Position numbers and translations under genes: made by a program
Notes under the pieces: generated by a model
Seen by the model: the letters and a program-made list of their open reading frames with translations, nothing else
Told to the model about the DNA's origin: nothing
Databases searched by the model: none
Part shown: positions 22,904 through 32,560 of the stretch, one piece after another
Position numbering within the stretch: position 1 is the stretch's first letter
How the letters are laid out: each line of letters begins with the position of its first letter
Assembly (NCBI GenBank): GCA_964584305.1
Contig: CAZOZL010000006.1
Span: 62,001-126,000 of the forward strand
Length of the DNA: 64,000 nucleotides
Reading direction: 5' to 3'
DNA from: SB11 sp964584305
GTDB taxonomy: Bacteria > Bacteroidota > Bacteroidia > UBA8524

Positions 22904-25900
22904 ATGAAGGGAAGCACTAACAACTACGATATTCTTATTACTAAACTCAATGAGTTTATACGCAAGTATTATAAAAACCGCTTAATACGGGGCATTATAT
23001 ACACCACTGGTATTTTGGCAGCTACGCTACTGGCAACTGCTGTATTAGAGTATTATAGTAGGCTAAATAGCGTGTGGCGAGGCATTTTGTTTTTTACTTG
23101 GCTGGGGCTTACTGCTTCTGTATTAGTCCGTTTTATATTTATTCCCCTTACAAAGCTGTACCGCCTTGGCAAGGTAATTAGCTACGAGCAAGCCTCAGAA
23201 ATAATTGGTAATCATTTTACTGATGTTAAAGATAAACTGCTTAATACGCTCCAGCTAAAACATAATGAAACTACAAACAACAATGCCCCTACTGCTTTGC
23301 TACAAGCCAGTATATCCCAAAAAATTGCCGAGTTACAGCCCATTCCATTCAAAACCGCCATTAATTTAAAAACCAACTACAAGTATTTAAAATACGCGCT
23401 TATTCCTGTGCTATTGCTGGTAGTGATATTATTTACAAACAGCCGCATAATTACAGAGGCTACACACCGCATAGTTAATTATAACACCTTTTTTGAGCAA
23501 GAAGCCCCTTTTAAATTTGATATTTTAAACACCGAGTTAGAAACTATGCAAAATGAAGATTTTGACTTGGAACTAAAAGTAACAGGTGGAGAGCTGCCCG
23601 CCGAAGTATTTTTAGAAATTGACGGCAACAGTTTTAAAATGGAGAAAAAAGACAAGTTAAACTTTGGCTATACTTTTAAAAATCTTCAAAAAAATACGGA
23701 TTTTCGTTTCTATGCCAGCGAGTTTTACTCTAAAGAAAATACCCTAAAGGTTATTGCAAAACCATTTGTTAGTGGCTTTAAGACAACACTGGTATATCCC
23801 CGTTATTTAAAAAAGAAAAATGAGAGTGTAGAAAATGCTGGTGATTTAACCCTTCCCGCAGGTACGGTAGTAAAATGGGATTTTAGCACTAAAAATACCG
23901 AGCAATTAAACGTTAAATTTAAAGACACATTGCTTACTATTACCCCATTAAGTGGAAATAGATTTCAGTTTAGTCGCCGTTTTTTACGCGAAAATTTTTA
24001 CAGTGTAAAAGCAGCCAATAAAGAGGTGAAAAGCAAGGACTCTGTTTTATATGCTATTAATATAATTCCCGATGCTTACCCCAGCATAAAAGTAAAAGAA
24101 ACACAAGACAGTTTAAGCACAAAGTTAACCTACTTTGTAGGCGAGGCGGCAGATGACTACGGCATTCGTAAAATCACCTTCAACTATCAATTTCTAAAAA
24201 GTGATAACCCTGCTAAAATAAAACAGGGCTTACAAAGCATTACCATTCCCACAAGTGGAGGTGCAGACCGCCAGTTTTATCATATTTGGGATTTGGCTCA
24301 AATAAACCTACAACCCTCCGAAGAGTTAGAATACTATTTTGAAGTATTTGATAACGATGGGATAAACGGCAGTAAAAGCACAAAAAGTGTGGTGAAAACC
24401 TTTCGTGCGCCCACCCTAAAAGAAGTAGAAGCTGATATTGCTAAAAGCAGCAAAGCCATTAAAGAAAAAATGAAAGAGGCAATGCAGCAAACCAAAAAAA
24501 TTGACAAGCAAATTAAAGACCTTCAAAAGAAACTGGTAGAAAAGAAAAAACTTGACTGGCAAGACAAAAAACAAATTGAAGACCTATTGAAACAACAGCA
24601 AGAACTTCAAAAACAAATGGAGGAATTGAAGGCTGAAAATCAAAAGAAGAATAGTAAAGAAAGCGAGTATAAAAAGCAAGATTTAGACCTGCTTGAAAAG
24701 CAAAAAGAATTGGACAAACTATTTGACGAGGTATTTACCGATGAGATGAAGGAAATGCTGAAACAGCTGGAACAGATGATGAAGCAGGAAAATAAAGAAC
24801 AGCTAAAGGAAGAGTTGGACAAAATGGAACTAAATACCAAAGATGCCAACAAACAACTGGATAGAATGCTTGAAATATACAAGCAAATGGAGGTGGAGAA
24901 AAAACTGAATGAATCATTGGACAAGATGGAAGAGTTGGCTGAAAAACAAGAAAAGTTAGCCAACGAAACCGAGAAAAATTTAGATGCAGAAAAAGACTCC
25001 AAAAAGCAACAAGAACTTAAACAAAAACAAGAAAATTTAAACAAAGAGTTTAAAGACCTTCAAAAGGACTTGAAAGAGGTAGATAAGCTAAATAATGAGC
25101 TGGAAAAACCGCACGATTTGGGTATGGAGAAGGACGATAAAGAGCTGGAAGATATTGCGAAGGATATGAAGGGAAGTAAGAAAGATTTAGAACAAAAAAA
25201 TAATAAAGACGCGCATAAAAAACAGAAAAAGGCTGCAAAAAAAATGCAAAAAAAGCAGAAGCAAATGGAGGCGAGGATGCAGCAAAAGCAAAAAGAAAAA
25301 CAAGCCGAAGACTATAATACCCTGCGTGAAATATTAGACAACCTTATCACACTTTCTTTTGACCAAGAAGAGGTAATGCAAGAACTTAAAAAAGTAACTA
25401 CCTACAACCCGCAATTAGTAGCACTTACCCAACTCCAGCGCAAACTAAAAGACGATGCCGTAATTATAGAAGATAGCCTATTGGCACTGAGCAAGCGAGT
25501 AGTGCAAATGCGCACCTATGTAAACAAAGAAGTGAGTGAAATGAATGCCAACATGGATAAATCTATTGATGTGCTAGGCAAGCGTCAAATAAATTTGGGG
25601 CGCAGCTACCAGCAGTACACCATGACTAATATAAACAACTTGGCAGTGATGATGAGTGAGATATTGAAGCAGATGCAAGAGAATATGCAATCGCAAAAGC
25701 AAGGCAAGGGCGGAAAACCAAACAATGCCCGAAAAAAGAAAAGCAAGAAAAAGCAACTGAGCAAGATGAGCCAAATGCAAAAAGAACTTGAGGAACAGCT
25801 GAAACGAATGAAGGAGGGGATGAAAAAGGACGGTAAAAAAGGCAAAAATGGAGATAAAAAAGGCGGCAAAGGAGGCGAAAAAGAAGGGAAGGGTTCACCT

Positions 25901-26335
25901 ACCAGTAAAAAATGGGCAAAAATGGCAGCGCAGCAAGAGGCATTGCGCCGCAAACTAAGCGAGTTAGAAAAACAACTAAAGCAAGAGGGCAATCAAGGTA
26001 AACTGGGCAACTTACAGAAAACACAAGATTTAATGGAGAAAGTGGAGAAAGATTTGGTAAACAAACGCCTTACCATTGAAACCTTGAAACGCCAAAAAGA
26101 AATATTAACCCGCCTTTTGGAGCATGAACGTGCCGAAAAAGAACGTGAAACAGATAATGAACGCAAAAGCACCGAAGGCAAAGAACTGGAACGCAAACTA
26201 CCGCCAAGTGTTGAAGAATATCTGAAAAAGAAAAACAAAGAACAAGAATTACTAAAAACTATACCCCCTAACCTTAGAGAATACTATAAAAATAAAACCC
26301 GAGAATATTTTAAACAAATTGGCGGTGGAGAGTAA
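22904..26335 (+). CDS. DUF4175 family membrane protein with long coiled coil
   Basis: 1143 residues. Transmembrane helices are at about 29-49, 59-80 and 160-178. An extracytoplasmic beta-rich part follows (about 190-480, with TTLVYPRYLKKKNE, DDYGIRKITFNYQFL and YYFEVFDNDGINGSKS resembling Ig-like or bacterial sugar-binding folds). Then a very long Lys/Glu/Gln-rich coiled-coil region runs from about 500 to 830 and from 900 to 1080. The C-terminus (LPPSVEEYLKKKNKEQELLKTIPPNLREYYKNK) is typical of DUF4175. The domain order matches the Bacteroidota DUF4175 family, whose role is unproven. It is monocistronic and begins 25 bases after an ACTTTTGC promoter-like box. Confidence 0.85.
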   Translation: MKGSTNNYDILITKLNEFIRKYYKNRLIRGIIYTTGILAATLLATAVLEYYSRLNSVWRGILFFTWLGLTASVLVRFIFIPLTKLYRLGKVISYEQASEIIGNHFTDVKDKLLNTLQLKHNETTNNNAPTALLQASISQKIAELQPIPFKTAINLKTNYKYLKYALIPVLLLVVILFTNSRIITEATHRIVNYNTFFEQEAPFKFDILNTELETMQNEDFDLELKVTGGELPAEVFLEIDGNSFKMEKKDKLNFGYTFKNLQKNTDFRFYASEFYSKENTLKVIAKPFVSGFKTTLVYPRYLKKKNESVENAGDLTLPAGTVVKWDFSTKNTEQLNVKFKDTLLTITPLSGNRFQFSRRFLRENFYSVKAANKEVKSKDSVLYAINIIPDAYPSIKVKETQDSLSTKLTYFVGEAADDYGIRKITFNYQFLKSDNPAKIKQGLQSITIPTSGGADRQFYHIWDLAQINLQPSEELEYYFEVFDNDGINGSKSTKSVVKTFRAPTLKEVEADIAKSSKAIKEKMKEAMQQTKKIDKQIKDLQKKLVEKKKLDWQDKKQIEDLLKQQQELQKQMEELKAENQKKNSKESEYKKQDLDLLEKQKELDKLFDEVFTDEMKEMLKQLEQMMKQENKEQLKEELDKMELNTKDANKQLDRMLEIYKQMEVEKKLNESLDKMEELAEKQEKLANETEKNLDAEKDSKKQQELKQKQENLNKEFKDLQKDLKEVDKLNNELEKPHDLGMEKDDKELEDIAKDMKGSKKDLEQKNNKDAHKKQKKAAKKMQKKQKQMEARMQQKQKEKQAEDYNTLREILDNLITLSFDQEEVMQELKKVTTYNPQLVALTQLQRKLKDDAVIIEDSLLALSKRVVQMRTYVNKEVSEMNANMDKSIDVLGKRQINLGRSYQQYTMTNINNLAVMMSEILKQMQENMQSQKQGKGGKPNNARKKKSKKKQLSKMSQMQKELEEQLKRMKEGMKKDGKKGKNGDKKGGKGGEKEGKGSPTSKKWAKMAAQQEALRRKLSELEKQLKQEGNQGKLGNLQKTQDLMEKVEKDLVNKRLTIETLKRQKEILTRLLEHERAEKERETDNERKSTEGKELERKLPPSVEEYLKKKNKEQELLKTIPPNLREYYKNKTREYFKQIGGGE

Positions 26336-26485
26336 TTTTTTTTGAATGTTAGAAATTAAACTTATAGCCGTTTCTGCTTTCGCAGGCATTTATAATTACA
26401 AACACCCTAAAATATTTTTAGCTTTATGTCCAATACTATTTTTTAGCTTCGTAATGAGGGTATAAACATTAAAAAATAAAAAGTT

Positions 26486-26836
26486 ATGAAAGAATTTATG
26501 TTATTATTTCGTGGTGGCGATGCCAGAGAAGCAAACCAATCTCCCGAAGAAATGCAAGCCCATATGCAACGTTGGGGCAAATGGATGGGTGAACTGGGCG
26601 AGAAGGGTTTTTTTGTGAGCGGACAGCCATTAGAACCAGGTGGAAAAACTGTTGCAGGTACAAAAATGGTAGTAAGTGATGGTCCTTTTGCCGAAGGTAA
26701 AGAGATAGTAGGCGGATATATTATTTGCAATGCAAATGATATAGACCATGCTGTTGAAATTGCTAAGGGTTGCCCCATCTTAGAATTTAACGATGGCGTG
26801 ATAGAAGTGCGTGCTGTACAACACCTGAATATGTAA
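26486..26836 (+). CDS. YCII/DGPF domain protein associated with an ECF42-type sigma factor
   Basis: 116 residues of the YCII-related fold. The DGPF hallmark is present as VVSDGPFAEGKEIVGGYII near residues 70-88, and the N-terminus MKEFMLLFRGGD...QSPEEMQAHMQRWGKWMGEL is typical of this group. Proteins of this type are encoded beside ECF42 sigma factors and are thought to be the main targets or partners of that sigma; the chemistry is unknown. The stop codon touches the TTG start of the sigma gene with no gap, so the pair is coupled. Confidence 0.88.
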   Translation: MKEFMLLFRGGDAREANQSPEEMQAHMQRWGKWMGELGEKGFFVSGQPLEPGGKTVAGTKMVVSDGPFAEGKEIVGGYIICNANDIDHAVEIAKGCPILEFNDGVIEVRAVQHLNM

Positions 26837-28102
26837 TTGCAAAGCGCAAAAGAAATTAATACGCTTGCAGACCATCTTTTCAGAAGTGAGTATGGAAAAA
26901 TGGTAGCCAGTCTTACACGTATCTTCGGCGTTGGGCAAATGTCTATTGCCGAAGATATTGTGCAAGATACTATGGTATTAGCCTTAAAAGAATGGAGTTT
27001 TAAACCCCTGCCGCCCAACCCCACTGCATGGCTATATGTTGTTGCCAAAAACAAAGCCATTGACTTTATCAGAAAGGAAAAAAACAAAACAAAGGTAAAT
27101 GCTGATATTGCTTATTTGTTAGAGTCTGAATATACACTGGCTACTACTATTAATACTATTTTTACCCCACCCCAAATTAAGGACAGCCAACTGCGCATGA
27201 TGTTTGCGCTTTGCCACCCTGCACTAAGTAGTGAAGCCCAAATTACCTTGATACTAAAAACGCTTTGCGGTTTCGGGAATGATGAAATAGCAAAGGCACT
27301 GCTTACTGGCGTAGAAACTATAAACAAACGCCTATATCGCTCTAAAGAAAAATTAAGAGAAGCGGGAATACAACTTGAAGTACTTGCAAACAAAAAACTA
27401 TTACCACAATTAGATACTGTTTTAAAATCTATATACCTTTTATTTAATGAGGGGTACAACACATCATCGGGCAAAAACCAAGTTTTAAGTAATGATTTAT
27501 GCCTCGAGGCAATGCGCCTTTGCTTATTACTTACTGAAAACGAACTTACAAACCAGCCTAAAGTAAATGCACTATTATCACTAATGTGTTTCAATGCTTC
27601 ACGGTTCAGCTCACGTATTTCACCCACTGGAGATATTGTTTTATACAAAGAACAAGATAGAAGCCTTTGGGACAGTAACTTAATAAATCAAGGCAATTAT
27701 TACCTTAACAACTCGGCACAAGGAGAGACTTTAAGTAGCTACCATTTAGAAGCCGCAATTGCCTCTTTCTACTGCCAAAGCAAGTCTTTTGAACAAACAG
27801 ACTGGGATAGTATATACGCACTTTATATACACTTGGAGAAACTAAACCCTTCGCCTATGGTAAAGCTAAACATGGCTATTGTAAAAGCTTATAAGGGAAA
27901 TATTAACGATGCTATTGCTGATGTTTTACAAATTAAAACGCTTAAAAAAAACCACCTGTTTTATGCCGTTTTAGGAGATTTATACCAGCAAAAAGGAGAA
28001 CGGGAAAAGGCAAAAGAAAATTACGAAAAAGCAACACAGTTTATAAAAAACCCAAGACAATTACAGCTTATAAACTTAAAACTTGAAAAACTAAATATGT
28101 AA
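26837..28102 (+). CDS. ECF42-type RNA polymerase sigma factor with C-terminal extension
   Basis: 421 residues, about twice the length of a plain ECF sigma. Sigma-2 is at 12-80 (ADHLFRSEYGKMVASLTRIFG, AEDIVQDTMVLALKEWSF, PTAWLYVVAKNKAIDFIRK). Sigma-4 is at about 125-185 (LCGFGNDEIAKALLTGVETINKRLYRSKEKLRE). The C-terminal 230 residues (LFNEGYN, LCLEAMRLCLLL, NLINQGNYYL, TPR-like helices ending LYQQKGEREKAKENYEKA) are the conserved ECF42 extension, which replaces an anti-sigma factor. Translation must start at TTG 26837, directly after the TAA of the DGPF gene; the next ATG is inside sigma-2. Confidence 0.88.
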   Translation: MQSAKEINTLADHLFRSEYGKMVASLTRIFGVGQMSIAEDIVQDTMVLALKEWSFKPLPPNPTAWLYVVAKNKAIDFIRKEKNKTKVNADIAYLLESEYTLATTINTIFTPPQIKDSQLRMMFALCHPALSSEAQITLILKTLCGFGNDEIAKALLTGVETINKRLYRSKEKLREAGIQLEVLANKKLLPQLDTVLKSIYLLFNEGYNTSSGKNQVLSNDLCLEAMRLCLLLTENELTNQPKVNALLSLMCFNASRFSSRISPTGDIVLYKEQDRSLWDSNLINQGNYYLNNSAQGETLSSYHLEAAIASFYCQSKSFEQTDWDSIYALYIHLEKLNPSPMVKLNMAIVKAYKGNINDAIADVLQIKTLKKNHLFYAVLGDLYQQKGEREKAKENYEKATQFIKNPRQLQLINLKLEKLNM

Positions 28103-28199
28103 CCGCTGTTACTAAATTTATATCCTCTCGTTTATCAAAGATTATATGGAATTTCTCTTTTTACCAAAAAAATGCTTTATTTTGCAAGTAACTACCTAT

Positions 28200-28340
28200 A
28201 TGAAACAGAAGAAAAGAGGACTCTCGTCATGGGAGAAACATCAGCGTAAACAAAAAAAAATACAGTTTCTTTTTTGGGTTATCATTTCAGCAGTCTTCAT
28301 CACCCTTTTGGGGATTTTTATTTATGCTGAGTATCTTTAA
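28200..28340 (+). CDS. Small single-pass membrane protein
   Basis: 46 residues from the ATG at 28200: a basic N-terminus (MKQKKRGLSSWEKHQRKQKK) followed by one hydrophobic helix (FLFWVIISAVFITLLGIFIYAEYL). The family is not recognised, but the positive-inside pattern and a promoter-like TATTTTG just upstream support a real gene. An ATG at 28146 would add 18 residues that cover this promoter region and is less likely. Its TAA shares the TTAA at 28337-28340 with the stop of the convergent thiN gene. Confidence 0.55.
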   Translation: MKQKKRGLSSWEKHQRKQKKIQFLFWVIISAVFITLLGIFIYAEYL

Positions 28341-28999
28341 TCCTCACACTCCATTAGTATTAAATCTCCTTTAGCATATTCTATTTTTACTACCCCATCT
28401 GCATCCGCTTCATTACTATTTCCCATTCTGCTGCCCATAGTTAAAGCCTCGTTGTTTAGGTTATATTTTAGCCCTTGGGTTATTATTCCGCCTGCCTCGC
28501 CAATGGGTATTAGTGATATGGGCGTACCCTTTGCATACCATTTTTTGAATGATTTATTTATAGGGAATATTTTTGAGTGATTATCCCACATTACCAAGTT
28601 TATGGTTTCCTTGTACTTTACCATATTGGTAATATTGGCAATGGCGTGGTCGGCACGTAAGCCTGTTGCCCAAATTATATTGGCTGCTTTGTGCCCGTTC
28701 TCAATTAAATAATCTATCCCTTTTTCAAAATCAGTTTTATTTTGATTGGGGGTATGCACAATTTCTATGGGTTGTTGCCCTGCTACTTTTTCTTCAATAT
28801 TTTGTAAGCGGTCAAAATCGCCTAACAAAACATCTACCTTAATACCCAGTTTAAGCACTCTATCCAATGCGCCATCTAACACCACCACAGTAGGCTGCCA
28901 CTCTAACAACTGCCCCATAAGTTCTTGGCTACACTCCTCTCCATTAGCTATAATAAGCGCAGGCTCTTGTTGGTCTTTTACTATATGATGTGATGACAT
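28337..28999 (-). CDS. thiN: Thiamine diphosphokinase
   Basis: 220 residues. Transfers pyrophosphate from ATP to thiamine to make thiamine diphosphate. The N-terminal TPK catalytic domain shows ALIIANGE, VVVLDGALDRVLKLGIKVDVLLGDFDR (metal and substrate-binding Asp residues) and PNQNKTDFEKGIDYLIENG, all standard family blocks. The C-terminal thiamine-binding beta-domain includes PISLIPIGEAGGIITQGLKYNLNNEALTMGS. Length is normal. No TPP riboswitch was seen in the 101-base leader. It is convergent with the small membrane protein gene. Confidence 0.93.
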   Translation of the reverse strand: MSSHHIVKDQQEPALIIANGEECSQELMGQLLEWQPTVVVLDGALDRVLKLGIKVDVLLGDFDRLQNIEEKVAGQQPIEIVHTPNQNKTDFEKGIDYLIENGHKAANIIWATGLRADHAIANITNMVKYKETINLVMWDNHSKIFPINKSFKKWYAKGTPISLIPIGEAGGIITQGLKYNLNNEALTMGSRMGNSNEADADGVVKIEYAKGDLILMECED

Positions 29000-29109
29000 A
29001 TTTTACAATATTACAGATTAACTATACAAACTGAAATTAGCCCCTTTCACAACCTCGAAGCAAGTTTGTATGTCTCTTTATATAAAATAAGTATATATTA
29101 GTGATTTTT

Positions 29110-31188
29110 ATGACTAACCTAATTGTGAGAAAACAGTATAGTTCCCTCATTTTCTTTATAGCAGCATTGGTTTTAATTTCCAGTTGCCGCCGCGAGGAGG
29201 ATTTCTCATCATGGGAAACGGAAGTATTAACCCCTATTGCCAGTTCATCATTAACTATTGATAATTTAATTAAAAATTCAGACATCACTAAAAATGCTGA
29301 TAGTAGCCTACAGTTAGTGTTAGAGTATCCTATATATACTGCAAATATTAGCGATTTTTTTAATGTTCCCGATACTACCATTCAAGGTACAATTTCATTA
29401 CAAACGCTCGAACTTTCTGATAGAGTGCTTACCCAATCTATCGAGTTGGAGGATATTTACCCCCAATCAACATTGCTAAACGGGCAAACCCTTATTATTC
29501 CTGCACAAAATATTACCAGCATTCCTCCTACTCCTGTTGATGCTAGTAGCTTATTTGAAACTGCTGTGCTAAAAGAGGGGTTTATAGATATTACCATTGC
29601 CAATGGTTTTCCTATTGAAATAGAGGAAGTAACTTTTGAGTTAGTAAACAAGGTTACTGGCAATATTTTGGTGAGTGATAGAATGATAAACATTGCGCCA
29701 GACGCATCAAAAACAGTTTCGGCTGATTTGAAAGGTAAACAAGTAGATGCCAGCCTTGAAGTGAGAATTACACGTTTAAAAACCTACACCACCCCCAACC
29801 CTGTATTAATTAATTCTAAAGATAAAGTAAATATTACCATTAGGGTATATGATCTTAAACCTCTATCGGCAACAGCAATATTCCCTGCCCAAAGCGTACA
29901 TAACAGAGATGACAATGTGGTGTATAACTTTGGCGGAGCCGAACTAAAAAAACTAAAACTAAAATCGGGTACTTTAAGGATTAGGATAGTAAGTACGATT
30001 GAGGAAGCAATGACTGTAGATTATAAGATTCCGCATGCAGTTAAAAACGGAGTGAGTATTGACGAGGTATTGAAGGTAAAAGCAGCCCCAAAAGGAGGAA
30101 GTACTGATGTGATACGGGATATACCTCTTGATGGATATACTATTGATTTGCGCGGTAGAAACCCTGCTGTAGATAATTTGGTCAATTCTTTTTGGAATCT
30201 TTTAGACGTACGTTTAGACTCATCGGGTATAAAAAGAAGCATATCTCTTAATGATAGTGTTTTTGTGTTTTATGGATTGCTAAATATGATACCTGAATGG
30301 GCAGAGGGCTATTTTGGACAAAAAAACCTAAAAGCAGGACCCGCCACTAACAAACTGGATATTTTTAGTAATAATGGCGGCTCACTAAGTTTTGATGATA
30401 TGAATGTTGAGCTTACCATTAAAAATGGAGTGGGTGCTATTGCAGAAATAGATATAAAAAACTTAACGGCTAAAAACACAAATAACGGGCAAAGCGTGAA
30501 ACTAAACGCCACCCCTATTAATAGCCCTATTACTATGCCTGCGGCAACAGACAACCCCTTTACCGAAAAGGTAACTACCTATGTTTTAAATAAAAATAAT
30601 TCTAACATAAATACCTTTATTAATACTACGCCTAATGAATTGGAGTATGAACTGGGGGTTTTAATCAACCCATTGGGTAATATTAGTGGTTGGAAAGATT
30701 TTATATACAACCAATCTAAAATTGAGGCATCACTTACAATAAATACGCCGCTTGCATTTTTGGCAAATAATTTATCACTGGCAGATACTTTGCCTTTCGA
30801 GATGTTCTCAAGCGGAAACTTAAATAGGGTAAAAGAAGGCACTTTTAACATAATAGTGAATAATGGCTTCCCCTTGTCGGCACATATTCAGCTATATATA
30901 GTTGATAATGTGGGGGCTATTATAGACTCTGTAATGTTGCCACAAAACAACCTTGTGCAAGCCGCCGCAATTGATGCTACTACGGGCAAAGTTACTGCGC
31001 CTGTCCGTTCGGTTTTAAAAGCCTATTTTAGCCGTCAGCGTATGGAACTGATAAAAAATGCTAAACGGCTATTGGTTAAAGCCACCTTCAATACCCCACA
31101 AGGAAACTCAACACCTATAAATATTTATAGTCATTATAAATTTGATATTAAACTTACCGGCGATTTTGTATATGAACAACGCTTTTAG
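29110..31188 (+). CDS. Lipoprotein of unknown function, paired with a beta-barrel protein
   Basis: 692 residues from the ATG at 29110 (a GTG at 29101 would add three). The signal is a lipoprotein type: MTNLIVRKQY, a hydrophobic stretch, ISSC with the lipidated Cys at 26, followed by RREED. The body is rich in Asn, Thr and alternating hydrophobics (ITIANGFPIEIEEVTFELVNK, LRIRIVSTIEEAMTVDYKIP, FNIIVNNGFPLSAHIQLYIVD), suggesting repeated beta-sandwich units; the NGFP motif occurs at least twice. I do not recognise a named family. The end overlaps the next gene's start by 17 bases, so the two proteins are made together and probably interact at the outer membrane. Confidence 0.8.
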   Translation: MTNLIVRKQYSSLIFFIAALVLISSCRREEDFSSWETEVLTPIASSSLTIDNLIKNSDITKNADSSLQLVLEYPIYTANISDFFNVPDTTIQGTISLQTLELSDRVLTQSIELEDIYPQSTLLNGQTLIIPAQNITSIPPTPVDASSLFETAVLKEGFIDITIANGFPIEIEEVTFELVNKVTGNILVSDRMINIAPDASKTVSADLKGKQVDASLEVRITRLKTYTTPNPVLINSKDKVNITIRVYDLKPLSATAIFPAQSVHNRDDNVVYNFGGAELKKLKLKSGTLRIRIVSTIEEAMTVDYKIPHAVKNGVSIDEVLKVKAAPKGGSTDVIRDIPLDGYTIDLRGRNPAVDNLVNSFWNLLDVRLDSSGIKRSISLNDSVFVFYGLLNMIPEWAEGYFGQKNLKAGPATNKLDIFSNNGGSLSFDDMNVELTIKNGVGAIAEIDIKNLTAKNTNNGQSVKLNATPINSPITMPAATDNPFTEKVTTYVLNKNNSNINTFINTTPNELEYELGVLINPLGNISGWKDFIYNQSKIEASLTINTPLAFLANNLSLADTLPFEMFSSGNLNRVKEGTFNIIVNNGFPLSAHIQLYIVDNVGAIIDSVMLPQNNLVQAAAIDATTGKVTAPVRSVLKAYFSRQRMELIKNAKRLLVKATFNTPQGNSTPINIYSHYKFDIKLTGDFVYEQRF

Positions 31189-32497
31189 GCGACTAACACC
31201 CCTTGCTTTTTTACTTTTTAGTTTTGTAACCCTTACTGCACAAAACGATACTGCCGTAACTACGGATAGTAGTATAACGGCACAGCCCAATAGTTTTGAT
31301 AGGTTTGATGTTTTTTACCAGCACCCTATGCGCAGTCATTTTGAGGGTAATTTATTGCAATTTAACTATGATTTGGAGTTTAGCTCAAGCATGGCAGTAA
31401 ATAGGCTTGCCTATAATTTTTATTTGCAAAACCCTTTACCTCCCAGTTCTATCGTTAGCTCGATAGAGAATATATCGGCAATAAATATTGGTGGAGTAGA
31501 GAATAATATCGGTTTACGGTATATAATACCTTTAAAAAAATACAATCAGTTTTTGTTTGTAAACTATCGTATTACAAGGCATCAAAGCACAAAATTTAGT
31601 GAGGATTTTGGACGTTTCTTTTTTCAGGGCAATAAACAGTTTGCTGGCGATACTATAATTGCCGATGATTTACGCTACTTAACCACCCGCTACGATAATT
31701 TGCAAATAGGCTGGATGAGTAGTTTTACTATAAAACATCGCCCGGCTAATTTAAGCATCAGTGCAGGGATAACCAGAGGTTTAGAGTATAGAAAAATTAG
31801 GGCACACAAGGGGCGTATTATTACTGAAGAAAATGGGGATTATGTAGATGTTAACTTAGATATGGAAGCCCAGCAATCCATTTTTTCGCCATTGCAAATT
31901 GCCTCACATTCGGGTTTTGGTGCTTTGGCTGATATAAACTTTAATATGATGGTGGGGCAAACCTCTAGTATTGGTATTGCCATTACCGATTTGGGATTTA
32001 TCAGTTGGGACAATCGTTCATCACAATATGGCAGAAAAGACTCTACAGTGAGATTTGAAGGGGTATTTATTCCCTCGTTTGATAGTTTGGGAAGTGCAAA
32101 TTATGCCAGCCGCATAGGCGATAGTATTGTTACCCGTTTTCAAATACCTTATACTGTGGGTGCATTTACCTCTGCCTTGCCTACCAAAATAAGAATTAAC
32201 TATACTATGGGTTTCACCCCAAAGAATTTTGTAAGTGTGAAACTTAATTTAATGGCTTTTACCACTTATAGACCGCAACTTGCTTTTGAATCACTAAATT
32301 TTATAGGTACAAAGTTGTATAGTACATCAGGTATTGCATTTGGTGGTTTTGGTCCTTTTGATATATACCAAAGAGTGGGCTGGCAAATTAACAAACGGTT
32401 TTATACTGGTATTGGCTTGTTTGGCATTGAGGGTATTTTATTTCCCAATCAGTTATCTGGTTTTGGAGGTAATTTTACTTTTTCAGCCCGATTGTAA
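31172..32497 (+). CDS. Outer-membrane beta-barrel protein, DUF5723-like
   Basis: 441 residues from the ATG at 31172, which gives a proper signal peptide (MNNAFRRLTPLAFLLFSFVTLTAQ); an earlier ATG at 31142 would spoil it. The rest is a series of amphipathic strands ending in aromatic residues or Leu (LRYIIPLKKYNQFLFVNYRI, GIAITDLGFISWD, VSVKLNLMAFTTYRPQ, FGGNFTFSARL), with a terminal strand typical of barrel proteins. ITDLGFISW is a feature of DUF5723 porin-like proteins of Bacteroidota. It overlaps the preceding lipoprotein gene by 17 bases. Confidence 0.75.
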   Translation: MNNAFRRLTPLAFLLFSFVTLTAQNDTAVTTDSSITAQPNSFDRFDVFYQHPMRSHFEGNLLQFNYDLEFSSSMAVNRLAYNFYLQNPLPPSSIVSSIENISAINIGGVENNIGLRYIIPLKKYNQFLFVNYRITRHQSTKFSEDFGRFFFQGNKQFAGDTIIADDLRYLTTRYDNLQIGWMSSFTIKHRPANLSISAGITRGLEYRKIRAHKGRIITEENGDYVDVNLDMEAQQSIFSPLQIASHSGFGALADINFNMMVGQTSSIGIAITDLGFISWDNRSSQYGRKDSTVRFEGVFIPSFDSLGSANYASRIGDSIVTRFQIPYTVGAFTSALPTKIRINYTMGFTPKNFVSVKLNLMAFTTYRPQLAFESLNFIGTKLYSTSGIAFGGFGPFDIYQRVGWQINKRFYTGIGLFGIEGILFPNQLSGFGGNFTFSARL

Positions 32498-32504
32498 TGT
32501 ATAA

Positions 32505-32535
32505 AAACCCTCCTGCTATCCCAGCAAAAGGGTTT
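32505..32535 (-). terminator. Terminator of the PspC-domain gene
   Basis: Inverted repeat AAACCCT...AGGGTTT with an inner TGCT/AGCA pair and a 5-base loop. On the minus strand it is followed by TTTTT (32507-32503), 26 bases past the stop at 32561. It may also serve the convergent beta-barrel gene. Confidence 0.6.
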
Positions 32536-32560
32536 AACCAAACTAAGGAATAGAGAAAAA

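Noticed and set aside
24640..25992. Several long Cys/Phe/Ser-rich frames antisense to the DUF4175 gene
   Set aside because: They are reverse-strand readings of Lys/Gln/Glu-rich coiled-coil codons.
26346..26465. Plus-strand frame of 39 hydrophobic residues between the DUF4175 and DGPF genes
   Set aside because: Too short, no promoter match and no family; hydrophobicity alone is expected in A+T-rich DNA.
28146..28199. Upstream extension of the small membrane protein gene
   Set aside because: It would place coding sequence over a promoter-like box; the ATG at 28200 gives a cleaner basic N-terminus.
28900..29100. TPP riboswitch upstream of thiN
   Set aside because: The leader is only about 100 bases and no TPP-type conserved blocks were seen.
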